DNA from: an uncultured Bacilli bacterium
Lineage (GTDB): Bacteria > Bacillota_I > Bacilli_A > RF39 > UBA660
Assembly: GCA_934122395.1 (NCBI GenBank)
Contig: CAKOWQ010000001.1
Coordinates: forward strand, 248,001-312,000
Reading direction: 5' to 3'
Length of the DNA: 64,000 nt
In this document: piece after piece, positions 51,221-60,182 of the stretch
Numbering within the stretch: position 1 is the first letter of the stretch
How the letters are laid out: each line of letters begins with the position of its first letter
Made by a program: the position numbers and the translations under genes
Notes under the pieces: generated by a model
Told to the model about the DNA's origin: nothing
What the model saw: only the letters and a program-made list of their open reading frames with translations
Database searches by the model: none

Positions 51221-52960
51221 TTATTTTATTTGAATTGACAATTCATCTAGTTGAGATGCGTCAACACTATTAGGACACTCGCTCATAAGGCATGATGCAC
51301 TAGCTGTTTTAGGAAATGCAATAACATCTCTTATATTGTCAGTATTTGTAAGTAACATTACAAGTCTATCTAGTCCTAGAGCTAATCCACCATGTGGAGG
51401 TGTACCATATTTTAAAGCATCAACAAAGTATCCAAATTTATTTCTTATTTGTTCTTCAGTTAACTCTAATGCTTTAAACATTATCTCCTGAACTTCTTCA
51501 TTATGGATTCTAATACTTCCGCCACCTGCTTCATATCCATTTATAACGATATCATATGCTTTAGAATAGCAATGTGCTTTATCAGTTAATAATTTATCTA
51601 TATCACTATCCTTAGGTGCAGTAAACGGGTGATGACATGCCATAAATCTATTCTCTTCTTCACTCCACTCAAATGAAGGGAAATCAACTACCCATAACAT
51701 TTTGTATTCATTTTCATTGATTAAATTTAAATCACGAGCAATTTTACATCTTAATGCTCCAAGGGATTTTTTAACTATATTGTATTGGTCCGCTACAAAT
51801 AAAACTAAGTCATTATTTTCTAGATTTAATTTAGTTTTTAAATTAGCTATTTCTTCTTCAGTTAATACTTTAGCAATTGAACCAGATATTTCTTCTTCTA
51901 TTTTTAACCAAGCAAGGCCACTTGCTTTATATGTTTTAACAAAATCAGTTAATTTATCAATTTCTTTTCTTGAATATTTACTAGCATTATTCTTTACAAC
52001 AAGCGCATTAATTATACCTTTATTATCTAAAACATTTTTAAATACTGTGAAATTAGTATTATTAAATATATCACTTACTTCGTTTATCTTCATTTCAAAT
52101 CTTAAGTCAGGCTTATCGCTACCATAATCGCGCATTGCGTCATCATATTTCATCCTAGCAAGTGGTAATGTTATATCAATATTTTTAATTTCTTTAAATA
52201 TTCTTTGAATTAATTTTTCAGTAACGCTCATTACATCATCTTCATCTACGAAACTCATTTCTAAGTCTACTTGTGTAAATTCAGGTTGACGGTCTGCTCT
52301 TAAGTCTTCATCTCTAAAACATTTAGCAATTTGGAAATATTTTTCAATTCCTCCAACCATTAAAAGTTGTTTAAATAATTGAGGAGATTGAGGAAGTGCA
52401 TAGAACTTACCTTTATTAACTCTAGACGGTACTAGGTAGTCTCTTGCTCCTTCAGGAGTTGATTTACAAAGAATTGGAGTTTCTACTTCGATAAAATCAT
52501 TGTCGTTAAAGTATGACCTAATTACATGCATTACTTTGCTACGAACAATTAGTTTTTCACGAACTGATTCTCTTCTTAATTCTAAGTATCTATATTTTAA
52601 TCTTGTATCTTCAAGAGCTGTTGTATCATCGCCTAGTTCAAATGGTAAATCATGAGCCATTGATTCTAATGCTAGTGAGCTAACAATGACTTCAATTTCA
52701 CCAGTAGGAATTTTAGTATTTTTACTTTCACGTTCAGATATTGTTCCTTCTATTTTAATTACTGATTCGGTTTTTAGGCTACTAGCAAGTTCATAGCAAC
52801 TATTATCAGGTCTAACTATTAATTGAATTATTCCACTTCTATCACGTAAATCAATAAATATTAATCCCCCTAGATTTCTTTTTTTAGCAACCCAACCATA
52901 TAGTTCTACTTCTTGTCCAACATTTTTTATATTGAAGCTAGCGTTATTATATTTTTTCAT
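51221..52960 (-). CDS. aspS: Aspartyl-tRNA synthetase
   Basis: The 579-residue class II synthetase has an OB-fold anticodon domain (VELYGWVAKKRNLGGLIFIDLRDRSGIIQLIV), motif 2 (FRDEDLRADRQPEFTQVDLEMSF), a bacterial GAD insertion domain and motif 3 (GGLALGLDRLVMLL). The ATG at 52960 has GGAGG upstream; the longer frame reads through the hisS end. It follows hisS directly, as in B. subtilis. Whether it charges tRNA-Asn too cannot be decided here. Confidence 0.97.
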   Translation of the reverse strand: MKKYNNASFNIKNVGQEVELYGWVAKKRNLGGLIFIDLRDRSGIIQLIVRPDNSCYELASSLKTESVIKIEGTISERESKNTKIPTGEIEVIVSSLALESMAHDLPFELGDDTTALEDTRLKYRYLELRRESVREKLIVRSKVMHVIRSYFNDNDFIEVETPILCKSTPEGARDYLVPSRVNKGKFYALPQSPQLFKQLLMVGGIEKYFQIAKCFRDEDLRADRQPEFTQVDLEMSFVDEDDVMSVTEKLIQRIFKEIKNIDITLPLARMKYDDAMRDYGSDKPDLRFEMKINEVSDIFNNTNFTVFKNVLDNKGIINALVVKNNASKYSRKEIDKLTDFVKTYKASGLAWLKIEEEISGSIAKVLTEEEIANLKTKLNLENNDLVLFVADQYNIVKKSLGALRCKIARDLNLINENEYKMLWVVDFPSFEWSEEENRFMACHHPFTAPKDSDIDKLLTDKAHCYSKAYDIVINGYEAGGGSIRIHNEEVQEIMFKALELTEEQIRNKFGYFVDALKYGTPPHGGLALGLDRLVMLLTNTDNIRDVIAFPKTASASCLMSECPNSVDASQLDELSIQIK

Positions 52961-52961
52961 G

Positions 52962-54329
52962 TTATTCCTCCTCATGATTACAATGGCATCCATGACTATG
53001 ACTATCACAATTACAATCGTCACAATCACATTCATCATTACTTACATATTCCATATCATCTTCTAGTAATGCTTCATCGAAATAATATAATAAGTAATCT
53101 AATCCTAAAGTTATTTCTTCTTTAGTTTTATTGTTTTTTACTTTAATTTCATTTTTTGCTAAATCTTCATCGTTAAGAATAATTAAGTATTTAGCTTTTA
53201 ATCTATCAGCTTGTTTAAATTGAGCTTTAAGCCCTCTTCCTGTGTATTCACTTTCTACTCTAAAGCCACTCATTCTTAAGTTTTGAACAAGGGTTGCAGC
53301 ATAGTTCTTTTCAGTATCAGATACATACATAACAAATATTTCTACATCATCTTTGATAGGTAATTTTATATCTTCTAAGTCAAGTGCCATGATTAGTCTT
53401 CCTAATCCGCAAGCAAAACCTACACCTGGAGTTGATGGACCTCCTAGTAATTCAACTAATCCGTTGTATCTACCACCTGCTGCTAGAACATTGTTACTTC
53501 CGAATCCTTCAACATGAGCTTCTATTTCAAATACTGTATGATTGTAATAATCAAGTCCTCTTACTAGTTTAGGGTCTATTTCATAATCTACTTCTAATGC
53601 TTCTAGATATTCTTTTACTTTAGCAAATCTTTCTTTACTTTCTTCATTTAAATAATCAAGGGTTACTGGCGCATTTTTTAGTATTTCGTTATCTTTATCT
53701 ACTTTACAATCTAAAATACGTAGTGGGTTCTTTTCGAATCTTTCACGACAGTCTTCACATAATTCATCTAAATGAGGTCTAAAATATTCTTTTAAAGCTT
53801 CTCTATAACTCATTCTTGAAGGTGTATCTCCTAAAGTGTTAATCTTAACTTTAATTTCTTTTAGTCCTAACATTTTAAATAGATTAACTGGAATAGATAT
53901 TACTTCAGCATCACTAAACGGATCATCAGTACCTAAAAGTTCTACTCCAAATTGTGTTAATTCTCTATCACGTCCTGATTGAGGTCTTTCATAACGATAC
54001 ATTGTACCGTTGTAATATAGTTTTACAGGGCTAGGCATATTACCATACATTTTGTTTTCAATATAACTTCTTACTATTCCAGCTGTTCCTTCTGGTCTTA
54101 GTGTCATTGGTCTATCGCCACGGTCTGTAAAGTCATATGTTTCTTTAGTAACTACATCAGTAGTTTCACCCATTCCTCTATGAAATACTTCACTAGACTC
54201 AAATATTGGAGTACGGATAAAGTCATAATTGTACTTTTCCATTAATGAATCAATCATTTTATTTACATATTGCCATTTCTTAGCAGTAATGCCATATATA
54301 TCATGACAGCCTTTAGGTTTTGTTATCAT
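52962..54329 (-). CDS. hisS: Histidyl-tRNA synthetase with a Cys/His-rich tail
   Basis: The 455-residue class II synthetase has RPEGTAGIVR, YRYERPQSGRDRELTQFGVE, the HisA-type LVRGLDYYNHTVFE, and GGRYNGLVELLGG with GFACGLGRL. An anticodon-binding domain follows. About 25 extra residues close the protein with seven Cys and five His (ECDCDDCNCDSHSHGCHCNH), unlike most HisRS. The tail looks like a metal-binding segment. The ATG at 54329 has AAGGA upstream. Expression is controlled by the histidine T-box. Confidence 0.96.
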   Translation of the reverse strand: MITKPKGCHDIYGITAKKWQYVNKMIDSLMEKYNYDFIRTPIFESSEVFHRGMGETTDVVTKETYDFTDRGDRPMTLRPEGTAGIVRSYIENKMYGNMPSPVKLYYNGTMYRYERPQSGRDRELTQFGVELLGTDDPFSDAEVISIPVNLFKMLGLKEIKVKINTLGDTPSRMSYREALKEYFRPHLDELCEDCRERFEKNPLRILDCKVDKDNEILKNAPVTLDYLNEESKERFAKVKEYLEALEVDYEIDPKLVRGLDYYNHTVFEIEAHVEGFGSNNVLAAGGRYNGLVELLGGPSTPGVGFACGLGRLIMALDLEDIKLPIKDDVEIFVMYVSDTEKNYAATLVQNLRMSGFRVESEYTGRGLKAQFKQADRLKAKYLIILNDEDLAKNEIKVKNNKTKEEITLGLDYLLYYFDEALLEDDMEYVSNDECDCDDCNCDSHSHGCHCNHEEE

Positions 54330-54344
54330 ATTTATTCCTTCTTT

Positions 54345-54551
54345 CTTAAAAAAATAAAAAGGTAGCACCAATAAGGACGAACTATGTCGTGGTGCCACCT
54401 TAATTCCATAATTTAATTATGCTTTAAGTTCTTAACGCGAACGAACGCTTCTATTTATCAAAAGTGTCTTCATTATAATATAACCAGTATTTTCACCAAC
54501 CATACTTTCTCTATAAGTAATATTTATAACTACTCCTCTTTCATAGAAGTT
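54345..54551 (-). promoter_or_regulatory. T-box riboswitch of hisS (specifier CAC)
   Basis: The minus strand holds the T-box sequence AAGGTGGCACCACG (54389-54402) and a terminator hairpin (about 54361-54399, GGTGGCACCA / TGGTGCTACC) with five T. Upstream are Stem I motifs (AGAGAAAGTATGG, GGTGAAAATACTGG) and a CAC codon at 54464-54466 in the specifier place. Uncharged tRNA-His would stabilise the antiterminator and raise hisS expression. A promoter (TTGATT, 17 bases, TACAAT at 54558-54563) lies immediately upstream. Confidence 0.92.
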
Positions 54552-54557
54552 ACTTGT

Positions 54558-54586
54558 ATTGTAAAACAATTAACTCTAAAAATCAA
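54558..54586 (-). promoter_or_regulatory. Promoter of the hisS T-box
   Basis: TTGATT (54581-54586), a 17-base spacer and TACAAT (54558-54563) on the minus strand. Confidence 0.72.
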
Positions 54587-54594
54587 GTGGTATT

Positions 54595-56310
54595 TTAACG
54601 GAAGCCGCCTCCGCCGCCTCCGCCACCGAAGGAACCGCCTCCGCCGCCACCAGAAGAGAATCCACCGCCGCCAGAATTATAACTCTCAGCTCTACTCTTA
54701 GCACTACTAGCGCTAGTTACTCCTACACTTGAAATATAATTCATAAATAGAACTGTATCTAAATCATACCCATAATTATTCATATCTGTAATAACTTCAG
54801 GATATAACTTTTTGAATTGTTTTGCTACTTTATCAGCAATACCAAATATTTGAGCATACATTAAATATTCATTCCATAACTTTACTTCAATTGGTTGTCT
54901 TTCTTTTATGAGAGTGAATTCTTTTAAGAATTTTTTTAATCCTGCCATTTGAAGAGCTTCATCCATCATACTATCATCAACAAGATATTTTTGAAGATGA
55001 AATATTTTTAACTTAGTTTCTCTAACAATAGTTATTTTACCTTCTATCATTAATGCATTGCGTTCATCAGTTAATACCTTATCAAACCATCCTAGTATTT
55101 TTGTATAATGATCACTACACCATAATTTAAATTCGTTTTTTTCTAACACTCCATCACGACTTGCTTCATACATCCATTTATAGATTTCTTCTTCTCTTGC
55201 ATTACCAATTGGTTGATTCATAAATCTAATAGTAGTTTCTTTCTCTGTTTTAAATATTTTTTTCTTTTCAATGCTTTCTACTTTAATATTTCCTTCTTTT
55301 AACCATTTAAGTAATAAAACACCTAAAAAATCTTCTTTTTTATTATTTAGATTATATAAATTTGCAACAAAGTATGCTCTAAACACATCTTTATTACATG
55401 GAATGTCTCTAAATGGATTTACATCTTTTGGAACTTTTCTTCCTCTTGCACCAAATTTATAACCATTATTACCACTGTAAATTATTACTAATACAAAGAT
55501 TGATAATGGTGCTAATACGCTAAGTGCAATTATCACCGTCATTAATATTGCATTAGCAACAGTATTAATACTACCATTACCATTATTACTATTATCATCA
55601 TAATGAACGGCTCCTTCTTCTGCCATTTCATAATAGTAATTGAAATCTTTATCTAATTTATGATAAGTATCAAATGTTCCTTTTGGAAATTTTACAAGTA
55701 GAGTCAAGTATTCGCTACTTGACAACCTATCGTTGGTTTCCATTTCTATATAACCATCATAGACATATGCGTAGGCCCCATATTGTCCATATCCCCATAC
55801 ATCTAATGTATCAGAATAACGTTCATCACTATAAATTTTAATATGAACTCTATTAGGTGCAGCACTAAAGTTATGTGGCATTAGTGTCCAATAGATCATA
55901 TCAGCATCTGTTGTTGCTGCAACAAATCCATCTATTTTATATTTTACTTCATATAAGTGACTACCATAACTTGTTAATCCAAAACATATATCAATTTCAT
56001 CACCAGTATAATAAAGTCCAGCCTTCATTGATTTTTCACTCATACTTTTATTAACATTCCAACTAGATTGTATGGTATATTTATCGCCATCCATACTAGC
56101 ACTTAATAGACTAATTCTAGCATCTCCTAAATTGTAATATGGATGATACCCTTCTGTACCACTATTTACTTCCGCAGTCCACCTTTCAGTAATAGTAGCA
56201 CTTCCATCTTTTGCAACATATATATCCATATCAATATTAGAAATAGAATTAGCATTTGCTAAAAAAGCTGGAAATAAAAACAAAACTACGCCTAGAAAAA
56301 ACTTTTTCAT
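54595..56310 (-). CDS. DUF2207 membrane protein with a Gly-rich tail
   Basis: The 571-residue protein has a signal peptide (FFLGVVLFLFPAFLANA), an extracellular beta-rich domain of about 215 residues with the DUF2207 opening IDMDIYVAKDGSATITERW, a membrane helix near residue 255-280, a cytoplasmic part with winged-helix-like segments (GVLLLKWLKEGNIKV), and a C-terminal tail of alternating Gly and Ser/Phe ending GGGGFR. DUF2207 proteins are usually encoded beside LemA proteins, as here. The function of the pair is unknown, but it is linked to the envelope. Confidence 0.85.
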   Translation of the reverse strand: MKKFFLGVVLFLFPAFLANANSISNIDMDIYVAKDGSATITERWTAEVNSGTEGYHPYYNLGDARISLLSASMDGDKYTIQSSWNVNKSMSEKSMKAGLYYTGDEIDICFGLTSYGSHLYEVKYKIDGFVAATTDADMIYWTLMPHNFSAAPNRVHIKIYSDERYSDTLDVWGYGQYGAYAYVYDGYIEMETNDRLSSSEYLTLLVKFPKGTFDTYHKLDKDFNYYYEMAEEGAVHYDDNSNNGNGSINTVANAILMTVIIALSVLAPLSIFVLVIIYSGNNGYKFGARGRKVPKDVNPFRDIPCNKDVFRAYFVANLYNLNNKKEDFLGVLLLKWLKEGNIKVESIEKKKIFKTEKETTIRFMNQPIGNAREEEIYKWMYEASRDGVLEKNEFKLWCSDHYTKILGWFDKVLTDERNALMIEGKITIVRETKLKIFHLQKYLVDDSMMDEALQMAGLKKFLKEFTLIKERQPIEVKLWNEYLMYAQIFGIADKVAKQFKKLYPEVITDMNNYGYDLDTVLFMNYISSVGVTSASSAKSRAESYNSGGGGFSSGGGGGGSFGGGGGGGGFR

Positions 56311-56346
56311 TTCTCACCTCTAATAAAATAAGGATTTATTCAATCC

Positions 56347-56901
56347 TTAAAATTTTACTTCAACATTTTTTCTTTCTTCTTCTGTTGCTTCAAAGAAAGT
56401 ATTGGTTTTAAATCCAAACATATTTGCAATAATGTTGCTTGGGAATGTTTCTACTTTGTTGTTATACATTAATACAGAATCATTATAAAATTGTCTTGCA
56501 TAAGATATTTTATCTTCTGTTTCTTTTAATTCGTTTTGTAATTGTAGAAAGTTTGTATTCGCTTTTAATTCTGGATAAGCTTCTGCTAAAGCAAATAATT
56601 TATTAACTGCTTCAGTCATTTCTTTTGATGAATTAATTTTATCTTCGTTAGTTTTTGAAGATAAGTAAGTATTTCTTGCTTTGATTACTTCTTCTAAAGT
56701 ACTCTTTTCATGTTTAGCATATCCTTTTACTGTTTCTACTACATTTGGAATTAAGTCAGATCTTCTTTTTAGTTGGATATCTATTTGACTAAATTGATCT
56801 CTTACTTTATTTCTTAATGATACTAAAGAATTATAGCAAGATATAAATACTAGTATTAAGATAACTACAACTATTAGTAAAATAATTAACCACATTGGCA
56901 T
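56347..56901 (-). CDS. lemA: LemA-family membrane protein
   Basis: The 184-residue protein has an N-terminal membrane helix and a long helical domain. The family pattern is visible in SCYNSLVSLRNKVRDQFSQIDIQLKRRSDLIPNVVETVKGYAKHEKSTLEEV and in FPSNIIANMFGF near the end. LemA proteins sit in the cytoplasmic membrane with most of the chain outside or inside depending on the family member; their role is unknown. GGAGG lies 8 bases before the ATG at 56901. It forms a two-gene unit with the DUF2207 gene. Confidence 0.9.
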   Translation of the reverse strand: MPMWLIILLIVVVILILVFISCYNSLVSLRNKVRDQFSQIDIQLKRRSDLIPNVVETVKGYAKHEKSTLEEVIKARNTYLSSKTNEDKINSSKEMTEAVNKLFALAEAYPELKANTNFLQLQNELKETEDKISYARQFYNDSVLMYNNKVETFPSNIIANMFGFKTNTFFEATEEERKNVEVKF

Positions 56902-57023
56902 ATCTGCCACCTCCTAATCTAAATTATATCATAAAAAAATATTTTATGTATATTTACACAAAATATTTTTTGCTTTTATGTCAATTAACTTGTTTTAACG
57001 ATATATGAACTACTTTTATAACT

Positions 57024-57570
57024 TTATTTTAAGAAATTCATAACTAAATCAATCAATATATCTTTTTCTTTAGGATTAGATTGTGCTATTAATAAAGTTA
57101 TTGCCACTAATGTATTATTATCTATAACTTGTCTATTATCTCTATATAACAAATTATAATATTCTAAAAAATATATAAATAATGTTGCACCTATTCTTTT
57201 ATTTTCGTCTATAAAAGTATGATTCTTAATAATTAAATATAAGAAATTAGCTCCCTTCTCTTCTATTGATTGATATATTGTTCCTATTATTTCTTTTAAC
57301 CCTATAACCAACCGATATAATCATATCTAAGTTATAATATTGAATATTATATATTTTTCCATCTTTAGCAGTATGCTCAAAAAATGAGCATACTGCAGAT
57401 TCTTCTAGTTCTTCATCTTTATAAATATTTTGAATATGTCTTGTTATAGTTTTTCTGCTTTTATCAAACAAATCCGCCATTTGTTGTTGAGACAACCAAA
57501 CAGTTTCATCTTTCATGTTAACATCTAATTTAACATTTTGGTCCTCAAATAGTATTATTTCATTTTTCAT
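57024..57570 (-). pseudogene. Remnant of a RhuM-Fic protein
   Basis: Two overlapping frames encode the two ends of one family. The first (57247-57570) gives the RhuM N-terminus (MKNEIILFEDQNVKLDVNMKDETVWLSQQQMADLF, HIQNIYKDEEL, YNLDMIISVGYRVK). The second (57024-57311) gives the end of a Fic domain (LYLIIKNHTFIDENKR through LIAQSNPKEKDILIDLVMNFL). Full-length relatives have about 200 residues between these parts, so the gene has an internal deletion plus a frameshift at about 57300. The Fic motif HxFxDGNKR reads HTFIDENKR, losing the Gly. Such proteins are accessory genes related to toxin or AMPylation functions. Confidence 0.8.
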
Positions 57571-57653
57571 AAAATACCTTCCCAATGTAAAATTGAAATA
57601 AAATATCTCTAATTAAATTATTAGACATTGGAGTACAATTTCCTAAAAAAGCA

Positions 57654-57684
57654 TAAAAAAAGAAACTTTTTTATAAGTTTCTTT
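57654..57684 (-). terminator. Terminator of the 37-residue membrane peptide gene
   Basis: AAAGAAACTT / AAGTTTCTTT with seven T on the minus strand. Confidence 0.8.
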
Positions 57685-57695
57685 AATAAAATATG

Positions 57696-57809
57696 TTATT
57701 TTTCAACTTCTATCTCATCGTTAACTGTCTTGTTATCAATTAAAGTAATTGTAACTAATGTTAGCAGTAATACTAATAATAGCATAAATATAATTGATTT
57801 ATCCCTCAT
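57696..57809 (-). CDS. 37-residue membrane peptide
   Basis: The short ORF (MRDKSIIFMLLLVLLLTLVTIT and then LIDNKTVNDEIEVEK) has one membrane helix and a charged end. It has GGTG upstream at 5 to 6 bases, a stop and a nearby terminator, which supports a real small gene. It lies 49 bases downstream of the pncC-like gene and may be co-transcribed. No family is recognised. Confidence 0.5.
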   Translation of the reverse strand: MRDKSIIFMLLLVLLLTLVTITLIDNKTVNDEIEVEK

Positions 57810-57858
57810 AACATCACCATAATCATCTTAACCTTTATTTGTGATAAATAAGTGTATA

Positions 57859-58326
57859 TTATATGAAATCTTTTTTTAATTCAGTAATGATTTTATCTAT
57901 AATCATTTCTTTGTTCTTTTCTCTTGTATTTTGATCCACTTTAATGGAAAACTCATTAAAGACGTCATTATCTTTGTTGTAAATGCTTATATAAACTATA
58001 TTGTCTTCGCCATATGGATTATTCTTATCAACCCTGTTAAGTTTACCTGTTACACCTATACCATAATTAGAATTAGTAAAATTACTAATAACTTTACTCA
58101 TATCTTTAGCAACTTCACTACTATAAACAGTATATTTATCAATTAGTTCTTTTCTAACTCCCATTTTTATTTTGTATTCGTTGGAATAAGTAACTGCACT
58201 AAACTTTAATACTTCACTGGCTCCCTCAATATTCGTAATAGCGTTTACTATTCCACCTCCAGTACAAGATTCCATTGTGGAAATAGTTTTATTGTTTTTA
58301 GTTAAAAGTTCAATTAATTCTTTCAT
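57859..58326 (-). CDS. pncC: CinA C-terminal (PncC-type) protein
   Basis: The 155-residue protein is a stand-alone CinA C-terminal domain, with STMESCTGGGIVNAITNIEGASEVLKFSAVTYSNEYKIKMGV and SNYGIGVTGKLN. Members deamidate NMN in pyridine nucleotide salvage. The catalytic ESCTGG region and the GVTG turn are kept, but the AGP part usually following GxTG is GKLNR here, so activity is likely but not certain. The start is one of two adjacent ATG codons after AGGTGATGT. Confidence 0.82.
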   Translation of the reverse strand: MKELIELLTKNNKTISTMESCTGGGIVNAITNIEGASEVLKFSAVTYSNEYKIKMGVRKELIDKYTVYSSEVAKDMSKVISNFTNSNYGIGVTGKLNRVDKNNPYGEDNIVYISIYNKDNDVFNEFSIKVDQNTREKNKEMIIDKIITELKKDFI

Positions 58327-58390
58327 CATACATCACCTTACTATATATATTTTAGTACTAAAACATGAAAAAATCTACATATATTTTGGT

Positions 58391-58792
58391 ATGAGAGAAG
58401 ATATTAGAGATAGGAAAAACAAAATTATAAACGGTAATTTAATTACTAGTATTTTATCTATAATTTCAATTATTTTAGGTATGGTAATTATCTTAGACCA
58501 AAAAAAGAAAGCTAATGGTAGAAAAGAGTTTCTTACTAATGAAGAATCCCAAAGATTAGCTCTTTTAACTAAATTAATTTCTTTATTTATTGTTCTTTAT
58601 TCTTTAAATCTCGATTATCAAAGTTATAATCTTGCCAAAGTTACTAATCAAGATACTTCATCTTTACGTTTAGAATTAGTATCATCTTACCTAGCAATTG
58701 TTATTTCTTTAATAAACTTATATGTAGTAATTACTGATTATAGTAATACTAGTTTCCAACCAGCAGAGATCGAAAATAACTCCTTATTATAA
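58391..58792 (+). CDS. Small membrane protein of unknown function
   Basis: The 133-residue protein starts MREDIRDRKNKIINGNL and has about three hydrophobic helices (SILSIISIILGMVIIL, LLTKLISLFIVLYSL, LAIVISLINLYVVIT) with short basic loops. No family is recognised. Only GGT is seen before the ATG, so the start is uncertain. It is divergent from the pncC-like gene and convergent with surface protein 4. Confidence 0.5.
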   Translation: MREDIRDRKNKIINGNLITSILSIISIILGMVIILDQKKKANGRKEFLTNEESQRLALLTKLISLFIVLYSLNLDYQSYNLAKVTNQDTSSLRLELVSSYLAIVISLINLYVVITDYSNTSFQPAEIENNSLL

Positions 58793-58795
58793 TTA

Positions 58796-60025
58796 CTAAA
58801 TATCAGATTTTAAAATCTCAATTACTGGGCGAACCCCAAAAAAATTACTTCTAGAATAGTTTTCCACAGTTGACCCAACATTATAAATAATTGCATAAAC
58901 ATTTTCACCATACGACGTTGATGACCAGTATGAAGTTAAATAGATCCAACTAGGAGCATTAGCACAGCTACCGTTAGCCTCACAACCAAGCGAAACATAT
59001 TCATTCTTTGTTATTAATCTTGCATTATATATTCTTGCATCTAAACTTTCTAAGTAAGTCTTATATGACTCTATATGTTTATATAGTTTTGAATTAGAAT
59101 CGTAAATATTGCATTCATTGCTATCACAACTCCAATAATTTAATGTTGCAAATGCTAAAGTCCCATAAGTAGTAGTCCCCTGCAAAAAACTATCTTGTTT
59201 TCCTGTTCCCTTGTAAGTTTTTGATTCACCACCAGATGCAGGGGCACCTGCTAATGGAGTTATTTTATAGGAGTTATTACCAATTGCATGAGACGGATTT
59301 TTTTCTTGTGTTGTTGAACCAGTTGATGATGTATCATTAACATCTATATCTAAATTATACATTGCTAATGCAGCTACTTTAGTATCATCACTTGATATTA
59401 TATAAAACTGTTCGTCGCCTATTTTTATAATAGAACCCACACTATTAATGTCTCCTGATACTACTTTTACCACGCTATTTTTGTCTATAACAATATCCTC
59501 ACTTGTAATTGTTTGTCCTACATCTTGAACATAATTTATATTTATAGATAATACATTATTTGTTTTTTTTGGTTGAGTAGTAATTGATTCATCATAGCTT
59601 ATTTTAACATTAAATGTAGTTGTTGCTTTACTTGCTAGTTTGTCTCCTTTTTTGATACCTGTTATCTCAAACTTTATTGCATCGCTTCCAGTCTCACTTG
59701 CTATTATATTATCTATTATTGCATTTAGTGTTCCGTTATTTGCCACTGTTATTCTATATATAATATTATCTCCTGGACTTGTTAAATCTACATTAAATGT
59801 TGCTGTTGTTCCACTTGCTGTTGGAGGATTTGTAATTGTTATTCCACTGGTTTTTGACACCTCTTCTATTTTGGTGAATTCTACATTCCAAGTTGATTCT
59901 ATGCTTGATGTTCCAGTAATTGTTAACTTTGTTGAAAAAGCTGCATATCCTACTGCCATTATGCATATTAAAGTACACATTGTTATCACTATTATCTTTT
60001 TTGCGTTCATATATTTATCTTTCAT
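58796..60025 (-). CDS. Surface protein 4 (TasA-like N-domain, alternative head)
   Basis: The 409-residue paralog has the same signal and N-domain as proteins 1 and 2 (GYAAFSTKLTITGTSSIEST, TSPGDNIIYRITVANNGTLNAIID, INYVQDVGQTI) to about residue 180. The linker and head then differ: VGSIIKIGDEQFYIISSDD, NSYKITPLAGAPASGGE, NARLITKNEYVSLGC, IYLTSYWSSTSYGENVYAII and FFGVRPVIEILKSDI. YWSST..GVRPVIEI is the classical end of DUF1566/FGE-type lectin-like domains. The gene has a non-variable promoter at 60051-60080. ACGGAGG precedes the ATG. Confidence 0.8.
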   Translation of the reverse strand: MKDKYMNAKKIIVITMCTLICIMAVGYAAFSTKLTITGTSSIESTWNVEFTKIEEVSKTSGITITNPPTASGTTATFNVDLTSPGDNIIYRITVANNGTLNAIIDNIIASETGSDAIKFEITGIKKGDKLASKATTTFNVKISYDESITTQPKKTNNVLSININYVQDVGQTITSEDIVIDKNSVVKVVSGDINSVGSIIKIGDEQFYIISSDDTKVAALAMYNLDIDVNDTSSTGSTTQEKNPSHAIGNNSYKITPLAGAPASGGESKTYKGTGKQDSFLQGTTTYGTLAFATLNYWSCDSNECNIYDSNSKLYKHIESYKTYLESLDARIYNARLITKNEYVSLGCEANGSCANAPSWIYLTSYWSSTSYGENVYAIIYNVGSTVENYSRSNFFGVRPVIEILKSDI

Positions 60026-60050
60026 TGTACCTCCGTATCATCTATCTATA

Positions 60051-60080
60051 ATTATACCCATTATTTTAGAATATTCGCAA
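60051..60080 (-). promoter_or_regulatory. Fixed-spacer promoter of surface protein 4
   Basis: TTGCGA (60075-60080), an 18-base spacer ending GGG, and TATAAT (60051-60056) on the minus strand. Spacing equals that of G-tract promoters 1 and 2, but there is no homopolymer. Confidence 0.75.
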
Positions 60081-60151
60081 GATTATTTTATATTTTTTAT
60101 ACTCATTATACACTCATTAGATATTTTCAAATCTCGTAATTTTTCTTCACC

Positions 60152-60177
60152 AAAAAAGACAACTTTTTAGTTGCCTT
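60152..60177 (-). terminator. Terminator of alaS
   Basis: GGCAACT / AGTTGTC (one G-U pair) with six T on the minus strand. Confidence 0.85.
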
Positions 60178-60182
60178 TACAA

